Shown here piece after piece: positions 1 through 12,241 of a stretch of 64,000 nucleotides of DNA. The notes beneath the pieces are model-generated. The model was not told where the DNA came from. It saw nothing but the letters and a program-made list of their open reading frames with translations, and searched no databases. The DNA comes from Megalobrama amblycephala (Eukaryota; Chordata; Actinopteri; Cypriniformes; Xenocyprididae): the NCBI RefSeq assembly GCF_018812025.1, contig NC_063054.1, positions 8,917,582-8,981,581 of the forward strand, in the 5' to 3' direction. The translations under genes and the position numbers were made by a program. Position 1 is the first letter of the stretch; each line of letters opens with the position of its first letter.

Positions 1-103
1 GGAAACACTGTAGTAGTAATTAATGACAGAATTTTCATTTTTGGGTGAACAAACCCTTTAACACTGATTCTTGGTGCAGCGTCTTGCCTCATAGACTGAG
101 GTG

Positions 104-405
104 GTCCTCACTGCAGAACACAAGATCCAGGGGCCGAGGTTGGATCCAGATCCAACTCTTCCAACTTTACATATGAGAAGTGTCTTGCTGCAGCCTACGG
201 TGGACTTCCAACATGGCCCACATCCAAGTGTGATGTCAGAAGCCAGGCCAATGCCGCCTTGCAGTGATTCTTAAGTTTTTGTTGGTCATGTCAATCACAG
301 TACTGATTGCCTACACCAAACACTGATCCCTAAACCTACCTGTCTCCACCCCCTGGATCTGGATCCAACCTCGACCCTGGATCTGATGTACTGCAGTGAG
401 GAGCT
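104..405. repeat. Inverted-repeat (foldback) element, imperfect
   Basis: The left arm (about 108-170: ctcactgcag, then gatccagggg, then gaggttggatccagatcc) is mirrored by the right arm (about 350-402: ccctggatctggatccaacctc, ending ctgcagtgag). The two arms read as reverse complements with gaps, around a unique centre of about 180 bp. There is no coding potential. It looks like an old nonautonomous DNA transposon, but I could not fix its exact ends or a target-site duplication. Confidence 0.45.
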
Positions 406-413
406 ACTGCATA

Positions 414-761
414 CACAGCAAAATCCCCAGAGTTAAATCAACTCTGCTCAGAGTACATATGGTCCCTCTCTAAATAGTGTTAAAATAACACTGAAGCAGA
501 GTTAAATTTAATGAGATAATTAAGCATTTAATTAAGTAATGATTGTGCATTAGTTATGAACACCTGCTGTTAACAAGTTTCTTCAGAATCACTGAAGAAA
601 TCAGAAAAAACACAAGAACTACAAGTGACTTAAGTCAGCCTTATTAACTGCTTAATTATCTCATTAACTTTAACTCTGCTTCAGTGTTATTTTAACACTA
701 CTTAGAGAGGAACCATATGTACTCTGAGCAGAGTTGATTTAACTCTGGGGATTTTGCTGTG
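414..761. mobile_element. Palindromic MITE with TA target site
   Basis: The element starts CACAGCAAAATCCCC and ends GGGGATTTTGCTGTG, with TA directly outside each end (412-413 and 762-763). The arms stay complementary for roughly 110 bp (for example gtactctgagcagagtt on the right against aactctgctcagagtac on the left), so the single strand would fold into a long hairpin. It has no ORF. A TA target site fits the Tc1/mariner group, so this is probably a nonautonomous member. Confidence 0.75.
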
Positions 762-763
762 TA

Positions 764-3076
764 GACTTGCATTGTAATTGCAATAATGTCTATGTGATAT
801 TCGGTTTGATTTTAGGAATTAAGTAAAGAGTCAAACTTATTTAGCCACTAATCTTTAAAGACCAGCTTCAGAATTCACATTTGAGGTATATCATTTTTTG
901 TAAAGTCATGACATGGCCACCCATATATCTGCATCTGCCCTTTTGTTTAGTCACAAATATCCATCTTAGGCTGGCTTCACTTTTGGTTTCTTAAACACTT
1001 TTGCATTCCCCATCTTTTTGGTCCTTTTTCAGGCTCATTTTCTTCTCTGATGTAAGAAGCAAATCATAATCCACTTCCTCTCCTCCTGCTTTTCCTATGA
1101 AACATCCCTGATCTTTTCTTTTGGACCTCTCTTTCCTTCAAGTGTTTTCAGTGCCAGGGGGATCTGCAGGTGAGGCAGTTTTCCGTTCATTCTGGCTTTC
1201 CTTTGTTGATGTGGCTTATTGGCAACCTGTTTGTTGCTGCCAAGAGATCCAGATTTATTAATCGTGATTCTCAGCAGTATTTCCAAAGGAAAAATGGAGT
1301 GATAATCACTCACTTACCGATCCCGCTACGGCAGTTGTGTCATTCCACTGACCCCCTTGTTGCTTTGACATCCCATTCACTAATGTTGACAGGGTTTAAA
1401 TCTACAAGCTGGATGGCCTACTCAGCTTGTGTCTGAAGTACAGAGATAGGTCCTGCAGCCATGCTTGATCTCTTTCCAGAAGTAATCTGTCACAGCTCGT
1501 ATTTTCCCCAAGTGATTCGCCCAATTTAACATCTTTTATGAAACAATTCATTCATCCTGGTAATCACGAGCCTTGTGTTCAGAGGCAGCTGTAATCAATC
1601 ATAAAGTATTTTGAAAAGACCTTTCCACTCGTCACTGTGGAAAAAAATGTCTGTCGTATAAATTCAGGTGTAGTTGGCCATGATGAGTGAAATGGTTCCC
1701 GTAAACAGGACCTACTGAAAATGGGTCTATATATCATATTCTCTGTTGTTACAAGAATACCTTAAAATATATAAATTCAGTCAAACATGATTGATCAGCT
1801 GTAGAGCTATACAACACAATAAACAAATGACATTTGCTCTAATTAGTGTGCATTAAAAGATGCACTGTAAAAAGTTAAATTCAATGAACTAAAAATTTTA
1901 AGGCAACCAGGTAACTTTAAGTTAAACCAACAATTCTTTTTTTATAGTGGGGGTGTCATTACGATACTTTCCCTCCAAAGACAGACAGTTAATACACTGC
2001 TTCATTAGCTATGTTTCCATTCACATATTTTGCAATATTGCATAAACGCTGGATACTGGATGGAAACACCAAGATGCGCATAAATCTTAAAAATGCAAAT
2101 AAAAATCGGATGTGCTCATTGGAATCACATTTACTGAATCAGTCAATGAGCAACAACAAACTCACGTAACTTTGCCTCAACAATGGATGTGATTGGATAA
2201 CTGTGGACCAAAATGGCTGGGTATAATTATTAATGAACTCCCAGAATTATCTCACACGACTGCGTTTACAAAAACCAGGCATCCTTCTCCAATGCAATGC
2301 AGAATGGCTTGCTCTGAGGCACAATATTTACTTAAAATATAGTAAAATAGTAAAATATTTACTTGAGGTACCCCCTGAGATTTAAGCTAATATTTCAATA
2401 ATTTAACATACTGACATCCTGACACAAAGAAAAATACTCCACTGCTAATGAAAATAGTTACTTGCTTTAAAGGATATTCACTCCTTACAAGAACCAACTA
2501 ACACAAGTTACAATACAAATGTCTTAAATCTTCACTTTCAAACGTTCAAACTCTTAAGGTTTAATATGTCAGATACTCAAGCTTTTATTTTGGCAGAAGA
2601 TTGGTGAAATGTAATGTAAATTTCTGTCCTCAAAAATGATGTGCATGTGAGTGTAAATAAAGTGAACCTAGTATGCTGCGCTCCCAAATGCACGTTAAAT
2701 CAGAGATAGTTTGTGAGAAGCAGCATTTACTGTGAACCGAGCCGTCTTACAAGCTGCTCAGAAACACAAAGCGCAACTGAAATGACCGTGTAGTTCTTTA
2801 AATCGCTACATTTGTTAAGTTGCATTTTTTGCAAATCCTGATCTATGTAATCTAATATGGGTTGCAGATTTTTTCAATATAAATATAAAGGCATGTGCAA
2901 AAATACATATTTCCAGAATTGACTAGTCAGTCTGTTGTTCGAGCAGTTAGTTGGCTGATCGGCTTTAAGGAAGCCTGTAATATTTAGTTTAGATACGGGT
3001 TTACCTCACTTCAATCTAATCCAACAATTTCTCACTTGTCCAGTTTTTCTTACATTTTTGTCATTTTCTATTTCAG
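764..3076. other. Non-coding stretch upstream of the plpp6 exon
   Basis: No convincing exon is visible. There are short matches to fish-type repeats: about 1862-1945 (cactgtaaaaagtt start) and about 2010-2120 (gctatgtttccat start). The small ORFs at 1095-1436 lie on both strands and match nothing I recognise. If plpp6 is split as its acceptor suggests, this stretch is intron and the 5' exon lies left of the window. Confidence 0.5.
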
Positions 3077-3444
3077 CCTTGGTACTGGACCTGGTCCTGG
3101 TCGGCGTGGTGAAGGCTGTAGTGCGGCGCCGACGTCCTGCCCATAACCGCATGGACATGTTTGCCACGTTTTCTGTGGACCGCTATTCCTTCCCATCGGG
3201 CCATGCCACACGTGCTGCAATGTGCGCCCGCTTTCTGTTGGCCCATCTGGTGCTGGCTGCCCCGCTTCGTGTTCTTGTCCTGCTCTGGGCCTCTTTTGTT
3301 GGTTTTTCCAGGGTTCTCCTTGGACGCCATAATGTAACGGATGTCGCTTTTGGTTTCTTCATGGGCTACTGGCAGTATAATTTGGTTGAGGTTCTCTGGT
3401 TGTCTCCAGTCATGTTGCAAAGCATGATTGGACACCTTCACTGA
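3077..3444 (+). CDS. plpp6: Phospholipid phosphatase 6-like (PAP2 family), 3' terminal exon
   Basis: This encodes the C-terminal ~122 residues of a PAP2-superfamily integral membrane phosphatase. PLPP6 is known to dephosphorylate isoprenoid diphosphates such as presqualene and farnesyl diphosphate at the ER/nuclear envelope. All three catalytic motifs are visible: C1 KAVVRRRRP (KX6RP), C2 PSGH, and C3 [12 protein letters not shown] (SRX5HX3D). The intact motifs favour PLPP6 over the catalytically degenerate paralogue PLPP7. Hydrophobic helices lie between C2 and C3 and after C3. The exon follows a tttctatttcag acceptor ending at 3076, the first codon is completed from an upstream exon, and the stop is TGA at 3442-3444. 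The N-terminal part is not in the window. An ATG at 3058 lies in the intron and is not the start. Mammalian PLPP6 is, as far as I recall, a single-exon gene, so the split structure is worth noting. Confidence 0.85.
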
Positions 3445-3452
3445 GAAGTTAA

Positions 3453-3907
3453 AGGGTTAGTTCACATAAAAATGATTATCATCTGTCATTAATTATTACC
3501 TTCATGTCCTTCCACACCTCTAAGACCTTCGTTCACCTTCGGAATACAAATTAAGATATTTTCGATGAAATGTGAGGGTTTCTGAACCACACATAGGCTG
3601 CAGTGTCATTGCACCTTTTGAGGTCCAGAAAGGGTTTTCTCTTCTCTGTCAGTCTCCTACACAGTTGACTTAGTAAACACAGTGCAGCGCTTCTGTGTTC
3701 TTCATCAGAACGCTGGCTCAGTATTGGCTGGGTCCTGCGTCAGCATCACATGCATGACATTGCTGCCTATATGTGGTTCAGAAACTCTCGGATTTTATCA
3801 AATATCTTAATTTGTGTTCCAAAGATGAACAAAGGACTTACAGGTTTGGGACGACATAAGGGTGAGTAATTAATGACAGAATTTTCATTTTTGGGTGAAC
3901 TAACCCT
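3453..3907. mobile_element. MITE of the gtgaacta-accct family, TTAA target site
   Basis: It starts AGGGTTAGTTCAC and ends GTGAACTAACCCT, flanked by TTAA at 3449-3452 and 3908-3911. It sits nine bases after the plpp6 stop codon, so it is probably in the 3' UTR. The same terminal sequence recurs across the window (1-60, 8668-8915, 10517-10636, 43506-44126). A TTAA target fits the piggyBac or Kolobok superfamilies. It has no ORF. Confidence 0.75.
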
Positions 3908-3911
3908 TTAA

Positions 3912-4690
3912 GACTGAAGAAAGGGAGCATTATTTGGAGGATCTAGACTATTCTACAGTGTCTGTCAAGTTGCTTTATGTGAATTTACAACGTTTTGTGT
4001 GTCTGCTAACTTGAATGTAAAAGATTAATCTCACAGATCATCTGCCAGGAATGTTCAGGTTCATATTAGATTCCATTGAACAGATACATGAGTTGAAGTT
4101 GGAGTGTTGGGGAGCAATGAAAACAGACATCTTATTTTCCGCCAATTGAAGTTAAGCATCACGTGCTCTCTACTTCTTGTCGATACTCTGAGACTTATGA
4201 ACCATTTGCCATTGTGCTCTGCTTTTTTGAGTATTGGTGCTTACCAAAAAAGGATGATGACTGGGGCGATGTCTGGCTTTTGACATCAATGTTTTTGTTT
4301 ACGGAATAAAAACTCACCATTGTGATACTACATATTTTTAGCACCTGAAACAATAGGCATCATCTTGAAGATTTTGCCTCCGTCTTAATCAAAAACCAGC
4401 CAGATCTCTAATTAACATGAAAATCTCTTCATAAATGAATGTTTAATTAGGCGAGGGAGAGGATTTGAAACATCGGGGTGAATTTCAGCGCAGCTCTAAT
4501 ACCTTTAGGGTATGCGGCGTCCTCGATACATATTCACGGGGGAGTAGTTTTGATATCTCTGAAGGGTTGTGTAAGGTTCCTCATTGCACTGATCTATCCT
4601 CTATAAAAGTATTTTGAGTGTGTTTTAAAGCTCTATTCTGTGTTTCTCTCACAAAAGAGTGAACTAGTTTGTTTTCTGTTTTTCTCTGCT
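3912..4690. other. Unassigned sequence downstream of plpp6
   Basis: No ORF or repeat is recognised here. An AATAAA at 4305-4310 could be the plpp6 polyadenylation signal, but nothing else supports that. Confidence 0.3.
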
Positions 4691-4694
4691 TTAA

Positions 4695-6756
4695 AGGGGA
4701 CCTATTATGTTCCTTTTTACAAGATGTAATATAAGTCTCAGGTGTCCCCAGTGAAGTTTCAGCTCAAAATTACCCTACTGATCATGTTGTAAATGCCCAA
4801 TTTTTAGTGGAAATCATGCTGTTTTCGTGCATGTATCTTTAAATGCAAATGAGCTGCTGCTCCCCGCCCCACTTTCCAGAAAAGGGTGGGGCCTGTACAG
4901 CTTGTGCCTCAGATACTCTGCCAAAAACTAACAAAACACCTGGGGCATATTCTTCGTACGTCGCTAACTCACTTAGCAGGATTTGACTGATGGTGATTTG
5001 GCATGATCTTGGATTGTTTGGTTCTTCGACGCTCATCCTGGACTTGCTGTCATAGCAACAGGTCAGTAAGCTCAAACCTGCTCGGGAGCAGGCTTATTTC
5101 ATGTAAACAGGATTAGATTGCATCTTTTTAATCGGAGGTGATGCTTAAAGTCTGTCCCAGCCATTGCTACTTTCCCACAAGAGTACCCTAATGTAAACCA
5201 GGGACAATAATAATGATTTAAAAACAAATTTGCAAATAATACTATAATGCCGTGTAGTGTCATAATATAGACACTGACAGTTTTACTCTTTGAGAGATTC
5301 ATTCGTGAGGGAATAATTACGTAATCCTTTTTATTGGAGTCTTACACACATGATGTGCAGATGTCTATGCCGTACATGCATTTGTGCATTTGAACCCTGA
5401 CAGATATTATGGGAGTGGCTTGATGAAGCGCAGGAGATGCAGATAACTTGATCTTGACCCTTAGGAAACTTTAATTAATGCTGTCAAATATGCTTCAAAG
5501 GTAAATTAGTTGCTAATTACAACATTGAAATAAAAAATTGCCTGTACAAATACTAGAAATTGTGAATATAGCCTAAATAATTGGGTAATCAAGTAAAAAA
5601 AAAAAAAAAAGTAGTGCACATTTGATTTATCTATTATAACATTTATGTCGTTCTTCTGTCATTTATTCGCTTGGCTGTTTCCTTATAAATGTCTAGAAAT
5701 TCGTCAAGTTTTTAGTCAGGTGTTTTTTCTCATTCTGTGATGTCATTACGTTGCCATCTTGACTCCAGCCAATCGCTGCATTGCTGATCGTGGTTTCGTG
5801 TATCGATACATCTGCCCTTTTCATGGAACACGAGAACACGCAGTAATCTTAGACAACTTAATCCAGATATTTTAATCCAATCTGCAAATTCGTTTGAAGA
5901 ACCAAATTAGCCAGAGTTCAGTTATCACGATTAGATGATCTGGCATCTGTCAAATCATCTCAGATGTATTAAGCGAGGTACGAAGAATATGCCCCTGTTT
6001 GGTTTTGATTATCATCTCAATCGCGACCGTGTTCATGTGACGTTGCAGTTCTTCTTCATCATGAAAGTTTTTTATCCGAATGCATTTTAAAGCCATATCA
6101 GTCTAAACTTCTGATATCTCGTTTTCTGAGCGCACACATCCGAAGCACGCACACAGAAAGCTGACTGTGTCCTGTGAGTATTAACCGAAGTTCTCTTCCA
6201 CGTGTTATAGTGCTTAAACTGTCAAATACACACAAGGTTATGTCATAAACAAAGTTCACATAACCACAGTCGGTTATGTGTGTGAACATAAACAGCATGT
6301 AAAGATATTGCATGTGTATATTAGATCTGTGTATTAAAGTGACAGCAGCATAATATACAGTACCTACTGCTGTTAATATGAATCAAACAACAAAACTTAC
6401 TTCACTTACTGCTCTTGATTGAATAACTTAAGAATGAATTTCTTACTTGAATGCTGCTGTTAAATGCTCTAGCGAAGAGATAAACATAGGCAAGGGAGAG
6501 GATTTGAACATGGCGGATTGTGTACAGTTCACTCAGGGCGGGGTCTATGCTAATGGGCAGAGCACGTCAGCAGTCGTGGGCGGTGCCTAAGCATTTGTGA
6601 CCTCACAAAAGCTACTATCTGCAAATGGCTTGTTCTGAGACACTGCTTATGATTTATGGGGATTAAAAAAGAGGAGTGGGTGGATGTTTACACACACTGC
6701 CGACACATTTATGTTCAAACACCATGAAAAAGTGAATTTTGCATAATAGGTCCCCT
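4695..6756. mobile_element. Nonautonomous DNA transposon (TTAA site), interrupted by a second element
   Basis: The left end is AGGGGACCTATTATG and the right end is GCATAATAGGTCCCCT, with TTAA outside both ends (4691-4694, 6757-6760). The body is about 1.0 kb once the nested insertion at 4942-5995 is removed. It has no transposase. The TTAA target and AGGG/CCCT termini fit Kolobok or piggyBac; I cannot separate the two. Confidence 0.75.
4942..5995. mobile_element. Nested MITE with ggggcatattcttcgtac termini
   Basis: The terminal inverted repeats are ggggcatattcttcgta at the left and tacgaagaatatgcccc at the right. It lies wholly inside the TTAA element at 4695-6756, so it is the younger insertion. 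Its ~1 kb interior carries no sizeable ORF; an A-run is present near 5597. I saw no clear target-site duplication (left flank aacacct, right flank tgtttgg). Confidence 0.7.
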
Positions 6757-6760
6757 TTAA

Positions 6761-8667
6761 TTGTTACTGTGCTAGCAACTGCTACGTTTTATTGCACTTT
6801 TTTGATGCAGTCTTATTGGAAGTAGGAGTTTTCGTTATATTTTGCTATGGTCTTGATAAATTTGCTGGATTTTAATTGGGTTAAAGCCACAACTGTGATT
6901 ATAGAGCCATAAATCACATTATATGCTGCAAACTGTTGCCATATATAACAGGAGAATCTGTCATAATGACCATTTGGTAGCATTATTAAGCAGGTGTAAA
7001 TTGCACCATGATGGCATTAATATTGACTAAAGGACAACCTGTGCAAAATATGTAGTGGAGCCGTACTATGGTAACCGTAGCATTTTGTTATGCCGTTTTA
7101 CTGAGTGACTGCATATTTATGTACCATGGTTTTTACATGGCACTTATGTATGTTTGAATGAAACTGTGTTACTGTTGTACATATTTAAAAGCCATGGTAT
7201 TACCATAGTGCAAATGGCAATAATGCTTGTTTGCCAAAATTGATTTCCCCAATTATTAAAGTAAAATGTGAACGAGGAGGGGTTTTGTGGTTTATAATGG
7301 ATTTTTCTCTTGCAACTCGAGGAGTTGAAAATTTAAAACAATTCAGTTTCATTCTACTCCACCATTCTTTTTGTGTGCTTTTATATGAAACCCCTTCTAT
7401 AACCAAGTTTGGCTATTCCAGTAATTCTAGTGAAGACTAATCTTAATACAGCACATACAGTAACATTATAGAGAAATCTTTGCTTCCAACATTGCTGCAA
7501 AAGTTTGAGATTTGTCCTCACATAAATGACTAGAATAGCCAAATCCATTAATTAGAAGAGGGTGTTCACATATTTTAGCCGGGTAGTGTATCTTATTACA
7601 TTCCACTTATTAACTAGTTATCCAGTATTGCACAGGAAGGCTCTCATTTGTTGGAGATATAGTGATTGGTAACTTTATTTTAGTGTCTCTTCGCCCATAT
7701 TACACTTTACTCTAATTACTATTGTGGTAATAATAATAATTGAGTAATAATTCAGTTTAATTACACACATTTTTCTCTTCTGTCTCCTGATGATTGACAT
7801 AAACTCCATTCAACCCATTCAAAGAGAAGTAACACACACACACACATAGCCTTACTGGAGTAGTTGAAACACTGTCAACTGTTTCACTGTCAGCTTTAAC
7901 CAGTCATATGTCTTCCTCTTCCAAAGTACAGTGGCATCAAAGATATTTTTGACAAATCCACCCCAAAATCTAGAGATTTTTTTTTTCCCCTCCATTCTCT
8001 GAAATATGTCTCCTCAGGCAGCACATGCCCTCAAAACGATTCGCAGTAATAAGTGTCTGGAGAAGGTTGTGGGCGTTTTGACTGTTTCAAGAGAGCCATA
8101 TGCACTTTTTTTTCTTTGCAATAACTAAGTTATTTCTTGAAAGTGCAATCGTTTGATCATTTGTGCAATATCGCAATACAAGTGACAGATGGCAACCAAT
8201 AAATATAAAAAGTTATTTTTAAATTGCAAAAACTTTGTGCTGTTTTGGTGATGTGTTTGTTTGCTAGGGGCCATGTGTATTAACTTTTTTTTCCCTTTTG
8301 AAGATGGAGAGGGAATATGGTAGACATTTTTATTTGATATTTCAGGTGTTTTGGGTATACAGTCATTTTAAATGGCTTCACCAGCTATTTCAAAATCTGA
8401 CATTTGATCGTTGTGTAGTCTTAAGTGAAAAAAAGCAATGTACATTCACCAAAGTGAACACTACAAGGGATTCATAAGCTTAATGTGGTACCTGCTATGA
8501 CTGTTCATTATATTTGTGATGTAAAATATACTCTACATTGATCATAATGTGATTGTATTTTCTAAATAAATATGAAGATCTCATGGCTTTGTCTTGGACT
8601 TATTTTTTTCTCCAAATGTGTAATCTTGTGTGTAAAACTGTAATGCAAGAAAGTCCACTTTTCTTAG
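6761..8667. other. AT-rich intergenic stretch, no gene seen
   Basis: The overlapping short ORFs near 7200-7440 on both strands are shadows of one AT-rich stretch, not recognisable proteins. A short CA run (7833-7847) and an AATAAA (8565-8570) are present. I see nothing else to support here. Confidence 0.4.
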
Positions 8668-8915
8668 AGGGATATTCACCCAAAAATTTTAATTTCATTT
8701 ATTCACCCTCAAGTTGTTTCAAATCTGTATAAATTTGATATTATTTATACAGATTTTTTGAAGAAAGTTTGTAACCAGGCCACTTTGGGGCACCATTGAC
8801 TTCTTCAAAATATCTTCCTTTGTGTTCAACAGAACAAAGAAATTTACACAGATTTGGAACAACTTGAGGGTGAGTAAATGATAACAGAATTTTCATTTTT
8901 GGGTGAACTATCCCT
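8668..8915. mobile_element. MITE of the gggtgaacta family
   Basis: It starts AGGGATATTCACCC and ends GGGTGAACTATCCCT. The right flank is TTAA (8916-8919); the left flank is TTAG, a one-base decay of TTAA. The centre is an imperfect palindrome around a tataaatttgatattatttata hinge. It is the same family as 3453-3907. Confidence 0.7.
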
Positions 8916-8919
8916 TTAA

Positions 8920-9170
8920 AGGATTAGTTTACTTTCAAATTAAAATTTCCTGATAATTTACTCACCCCCATGTCATCCAAGACGTTCATGTATTTCTTTC
9001 TTCAGTCAAAAAGAAATTAAGGTTTTTGATGAAAACATTCCAGGATTTTTCTCCATATAGTGGACTTCAATGGAGCCCAAATGGTTGAAGGTCAAATTTC
9101 CAGTTTACAGCGATCCCAGACAAGAAATAAGGGTCTTATCTAGAGAAACCATCGCTCATTTTCTAACTTT
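8920..9170 (+). mobile_element. 5' part of a MITE directly abutting the previous one
   Basis: It begins AGGATTAGTTTAC immediately after the TTAA that closes the preceding element, so the two share one target site. The sequence (tactcacccccatgtcat, then a cttcagtc...aaattaaggttt segment) is a typical fish repeat start. No matching right end was found before the T-run near 9170, so it looks truncated. Confidence 0.5.
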
Positions 9171-9276
9171 TTTTTTTTTTTTTTAAACATCATACAACAT
9201 TTTTGACAGGTCCCATATCAAGTATCATCACAATGTGTTCATGGGAAACAGAGCAATGTAAATGCTTGATAGACTA

Positions 9277-9486
9277 CACTCTTAAAAATAAAAGTTTTTG
9301 TTTATTGGCATCAATTGATCCATGGAACATATTGCACAAAAGGATCTTTATATTAAAATGTTACTTTGCATACTAAGAAAGAAATGGTTATTTTAAGAAC
9401 TGTTCACTGAAAGGTTCTGGAACCCAAAATGGTGGTTCTATGGCATCGCTGCGAAATACCCCTTTTGGAACCTTTGTTTTTAAGTG
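9277..9486. mobile_element. Short MITE, cactcttaaaaa termini
   Basis: The left end is CACTCTTAAAAATAAA and the right end TTTTTAAGTG, with TA outside both. It is about 210 bp and non-coding. The TA flanks suggest a Tc1/mariner-driven element. Confidence 0.6.
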
Positions 9487-9489
9487 TAG

Positions 9490-10240
9490 ACAAAATTACT
9501 CTGGCATGGATATCGGCTTCTGAGCCAAATCCTGACTGATGGCGATCCATTTTTGCCTTGTTAGGGCTCGGAGTTGATCACAATTTTTGGGCTTCTGCTT
9601 GTCCACTTGTCTTATGAGAATTGACCACAGGTTCTCTATGGGACTAAGATCTGGGAAGTTGCCTTGCCACAGATCCAGAATTTCAATGTAATGATCTTGG
9701 AGCCGCTTCATTATCACTCTTGCTTTGTGACGTGGTGTTCCATCATGCTGGAAAATGCATGGATCATCACCAAATTGCTTCTGGATCATTGGGTTTGCTC
9801 TTGCAGGATGTTTTGATATACCATTCTTTATTCATGGAAGCGTTCTTGGGCAGACTTCCTTGAATGAAAAGCAACCCCACGCATGGTTGGTCTTTGGACG
9901 CTTCACTGTTGGCATGACACAAGACTCATAATAGCATTTACCTTTTCTTCCAGACAATCAATTTGGATTGTCTGAACAAACAGTTGGAAGGGGACTTCAT
10001 CAGAGAAAATAACTTTGCACCAGTCTTCTGTTGTCCAATCCTTGTATTTCCTGCAGAATTTCAGTCTGTTATTGATGTTTTCCTTTAGGATAAGTGGCTT
10101 CTTTGCTGCCTTTCTTGACACCAGGCCATTGTCCAAAAGTCTTAACCTCACTTTCCGGCAGATTCACTCACACCCATCTGCTGGCACTGGAATGTCTGAG
10201 CCTTTATCACTGCAGTTAAACCTCTCTCCTATCTGTCTGT
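9490..10240 (-). pseudogene. Tc1-like transposase remnant
   Basis: Two minus-strand ORF pieces read as parts of a Tc1/mariner DDE transposase. The piece at 9496-9789 has the FQHDGTPRH block (second catalytic Asp region) and the FPDLSPIENLWSIL block (third acidic residue). The piece at 9903-10151 has VIFSDE (first catalytic Asp). The pieces are out of frame with each other, the N-terminal DNA-binding region is missing, and no terminal inverted repeats remain. It is an inactive fossil. Confidence 0.75.
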
Positions 10241-10516
10241 CTGTCTGTTCAAAGTTAAATTTAGTAGAATATACTTTTTTTTTTTTCACCTGTAGCTTCA
10301 TATGTACACCACTAGATGTCCTAGTCTTCTCTATAATTCATTGCCATGGTTCTGAAAATGATCACCTTGTGAAAAAGAATAAAAAAAAAATAATGCTGCA
10401 ATGACCTCTGCTGGTAATATATAAGGATTACACAAATTTGTATGGAATACAGATCTCAGTAAAATTGTTTTATGGCTTTCCAGTTTATATTTTCTTTTTT
10501 TATTTGTTGAATACAT

Positions 10517-10636
10517 AAAGTGTTAGTTCACCCAAAAATGAAAATTCTATCAAAATGTACTCCCTCATGTCATTCCAAACCTTTATGACTTGCTTCTTTG
10601 CAAAAGAATGTTGGTAATCAAACAGACTTTTATACT
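10517..10636 (+). mobile_element. Truncated MITE end (gttagttcacccaaaaatg family)
   Basis: This is the left terminus of the same family as 3453-3907 and 8668-8915, followed by the family's next block (cctcatgtcattccaaacct). The right end is missing. The sequence after about 10640 is unrelated. Confidence 0.55.
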
Positions 10637-10935
10637 CCCGGGCGCTCTGCATGTGACATCATGGACTGCCATCTGCCAATGTTTATTGGTGTTTGTTTAC
10701 ACGTGCCTCAGACACAGGTCATACTGATGGCACAAAAAAGCATTACTGGGAGTGTAAAGTTCTGCATGTAATCTACTGACGGCGTGTAAATTAAAGAACA
10801 CAGACTCAGTCGGATCATTTCCATAATGATGAATGCAATCTACCAAAAGCAGCACAAATTAGCGTCTGGTTCAAGACATGCTTTTTTTGGGTGGTAAATA
10901 ATGGCGCAAATACCAATAAACATTATGAAATAAAT

Positions 10936-11782
10936 GTTTTTCTCCAAAACACATTGGCCACAATTATTTGTACCCTTTTATTCAATACTTTTTGCAACCT
11001 CCTTTTGCCAAGATAACAGCTCTGAGTCTTCACCTATAATGCCTGATGAGTTTAGAGAACACCTGAAAAGAGATCAGAAACCATTCCTTCATACAGAAGT
11101 GGTCAGGTTTTGTTTTTTTATCTATTTGATGGAAACCATGATACCATCTATCTGAACAAGATGTCCAGGAGCCAGCAGAAAAATAGGCCCACAACATTAA
11201 AAATCCAGCTGTATATTTAACCGTGGGCATGGTGTACTTTTTATCCATGTGTGCACCATATCCATCTGGTGGGTTTGCTGTCAAAAGGCGCTTTTTTTTG
11301 TTTCATCTGACCATAGAAGCCGGTTCCGTTTGAAGTTCCAGTCGTGTCTGACAACTGAATATGCTGGAGATTGTTTCTGGATGAGCGAGGAGGATTTTTC
11401 TTGAAACCCTCCCAAACAACTTGTGGGGATGTACGTGCTGTTTGATCTTTTTTTTTTTAGGTTTTCTGAGACTCAAGTCTCAACTAATCTCTGCAAGACA
11501 CACGTCCTCTTCCAGGCAGCTTCATAACATCTTTAGTTGATTGGAACTTCTTAATTAAAATTATAGATTTTCAATGCTTTAGCTTTTTTCTTACAGCCAC
11601 TTTCTGTTTTGTGAAGCTCAACAATCTTTTGCTGCACATCAGAACTATAGTCTTTGGTTTTACTCATTGTGATGAATGATTAAGGGAATTTGGCCTTTGT
11701 GGGAATATACTTCAGAGATATTTTACTCATAAAAAATTCTAGGGGTGGCAAAAGTTGTGGCCAATGTGTTTTGGAGAAAAAC
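10936..11782. mobile_element. Degenerate Tc1/mariner-type element
   Basis: The terminal inverted repeats start GTTTTTCTCCAAAAC, continue acattggccacaa, and end with the exact complement, ttgtggccaatgtg then TTTTGGAGAAAAAC. The interior has the antisense text of a transposase (tttcatctgaccatagaa block) but no long frame survives. Small ORFs at 10934-11284 are shadows. Confidence 0.7.
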
Positions 11783-12241
11783 TTTCAATTTATAATGTGA
11801 TTCCCCCCTCTTGGGAAATAAAAAGTGTAAAAAAAGATATGCATTTTATTGGTATTTAAATATAGGAGACCTCTGCATGTTTCAAATGTTAGTTTTATTA
11901 TTAACAGGCTTTAGACTATTTGTGAAAACCATTGAACTCAACTTTTGTTTCATGATAAGATTTATGACAACACCCAAAAGATAAAGACTTGCCTGTCTGT
12001 GATAATGAGAAATGACTGAACATTCTTGATAGTCCTGAAGACCTAACCTACGCTTTTTTTCTTCTTAATTATTCATTCCAGTTTGATCCACCTCAAACTA
12101 GTGCCAGCTGAGATCACCCTCCTCTTTGAGACTTCAGATAGTTACATAACAGGCTGATTTCATTGAGACGGTTGCAGGGAAAGCTGCTCTAACTATTACG
12201 GACAGAAAAAAAAAATAATTTTGGCATTTTTTATCTCTGAG

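Noticed and set aside
7200..7440. Overlapping ORFs on both strands
   Set aside because: Short, AT-rich, no motif, no splice context.
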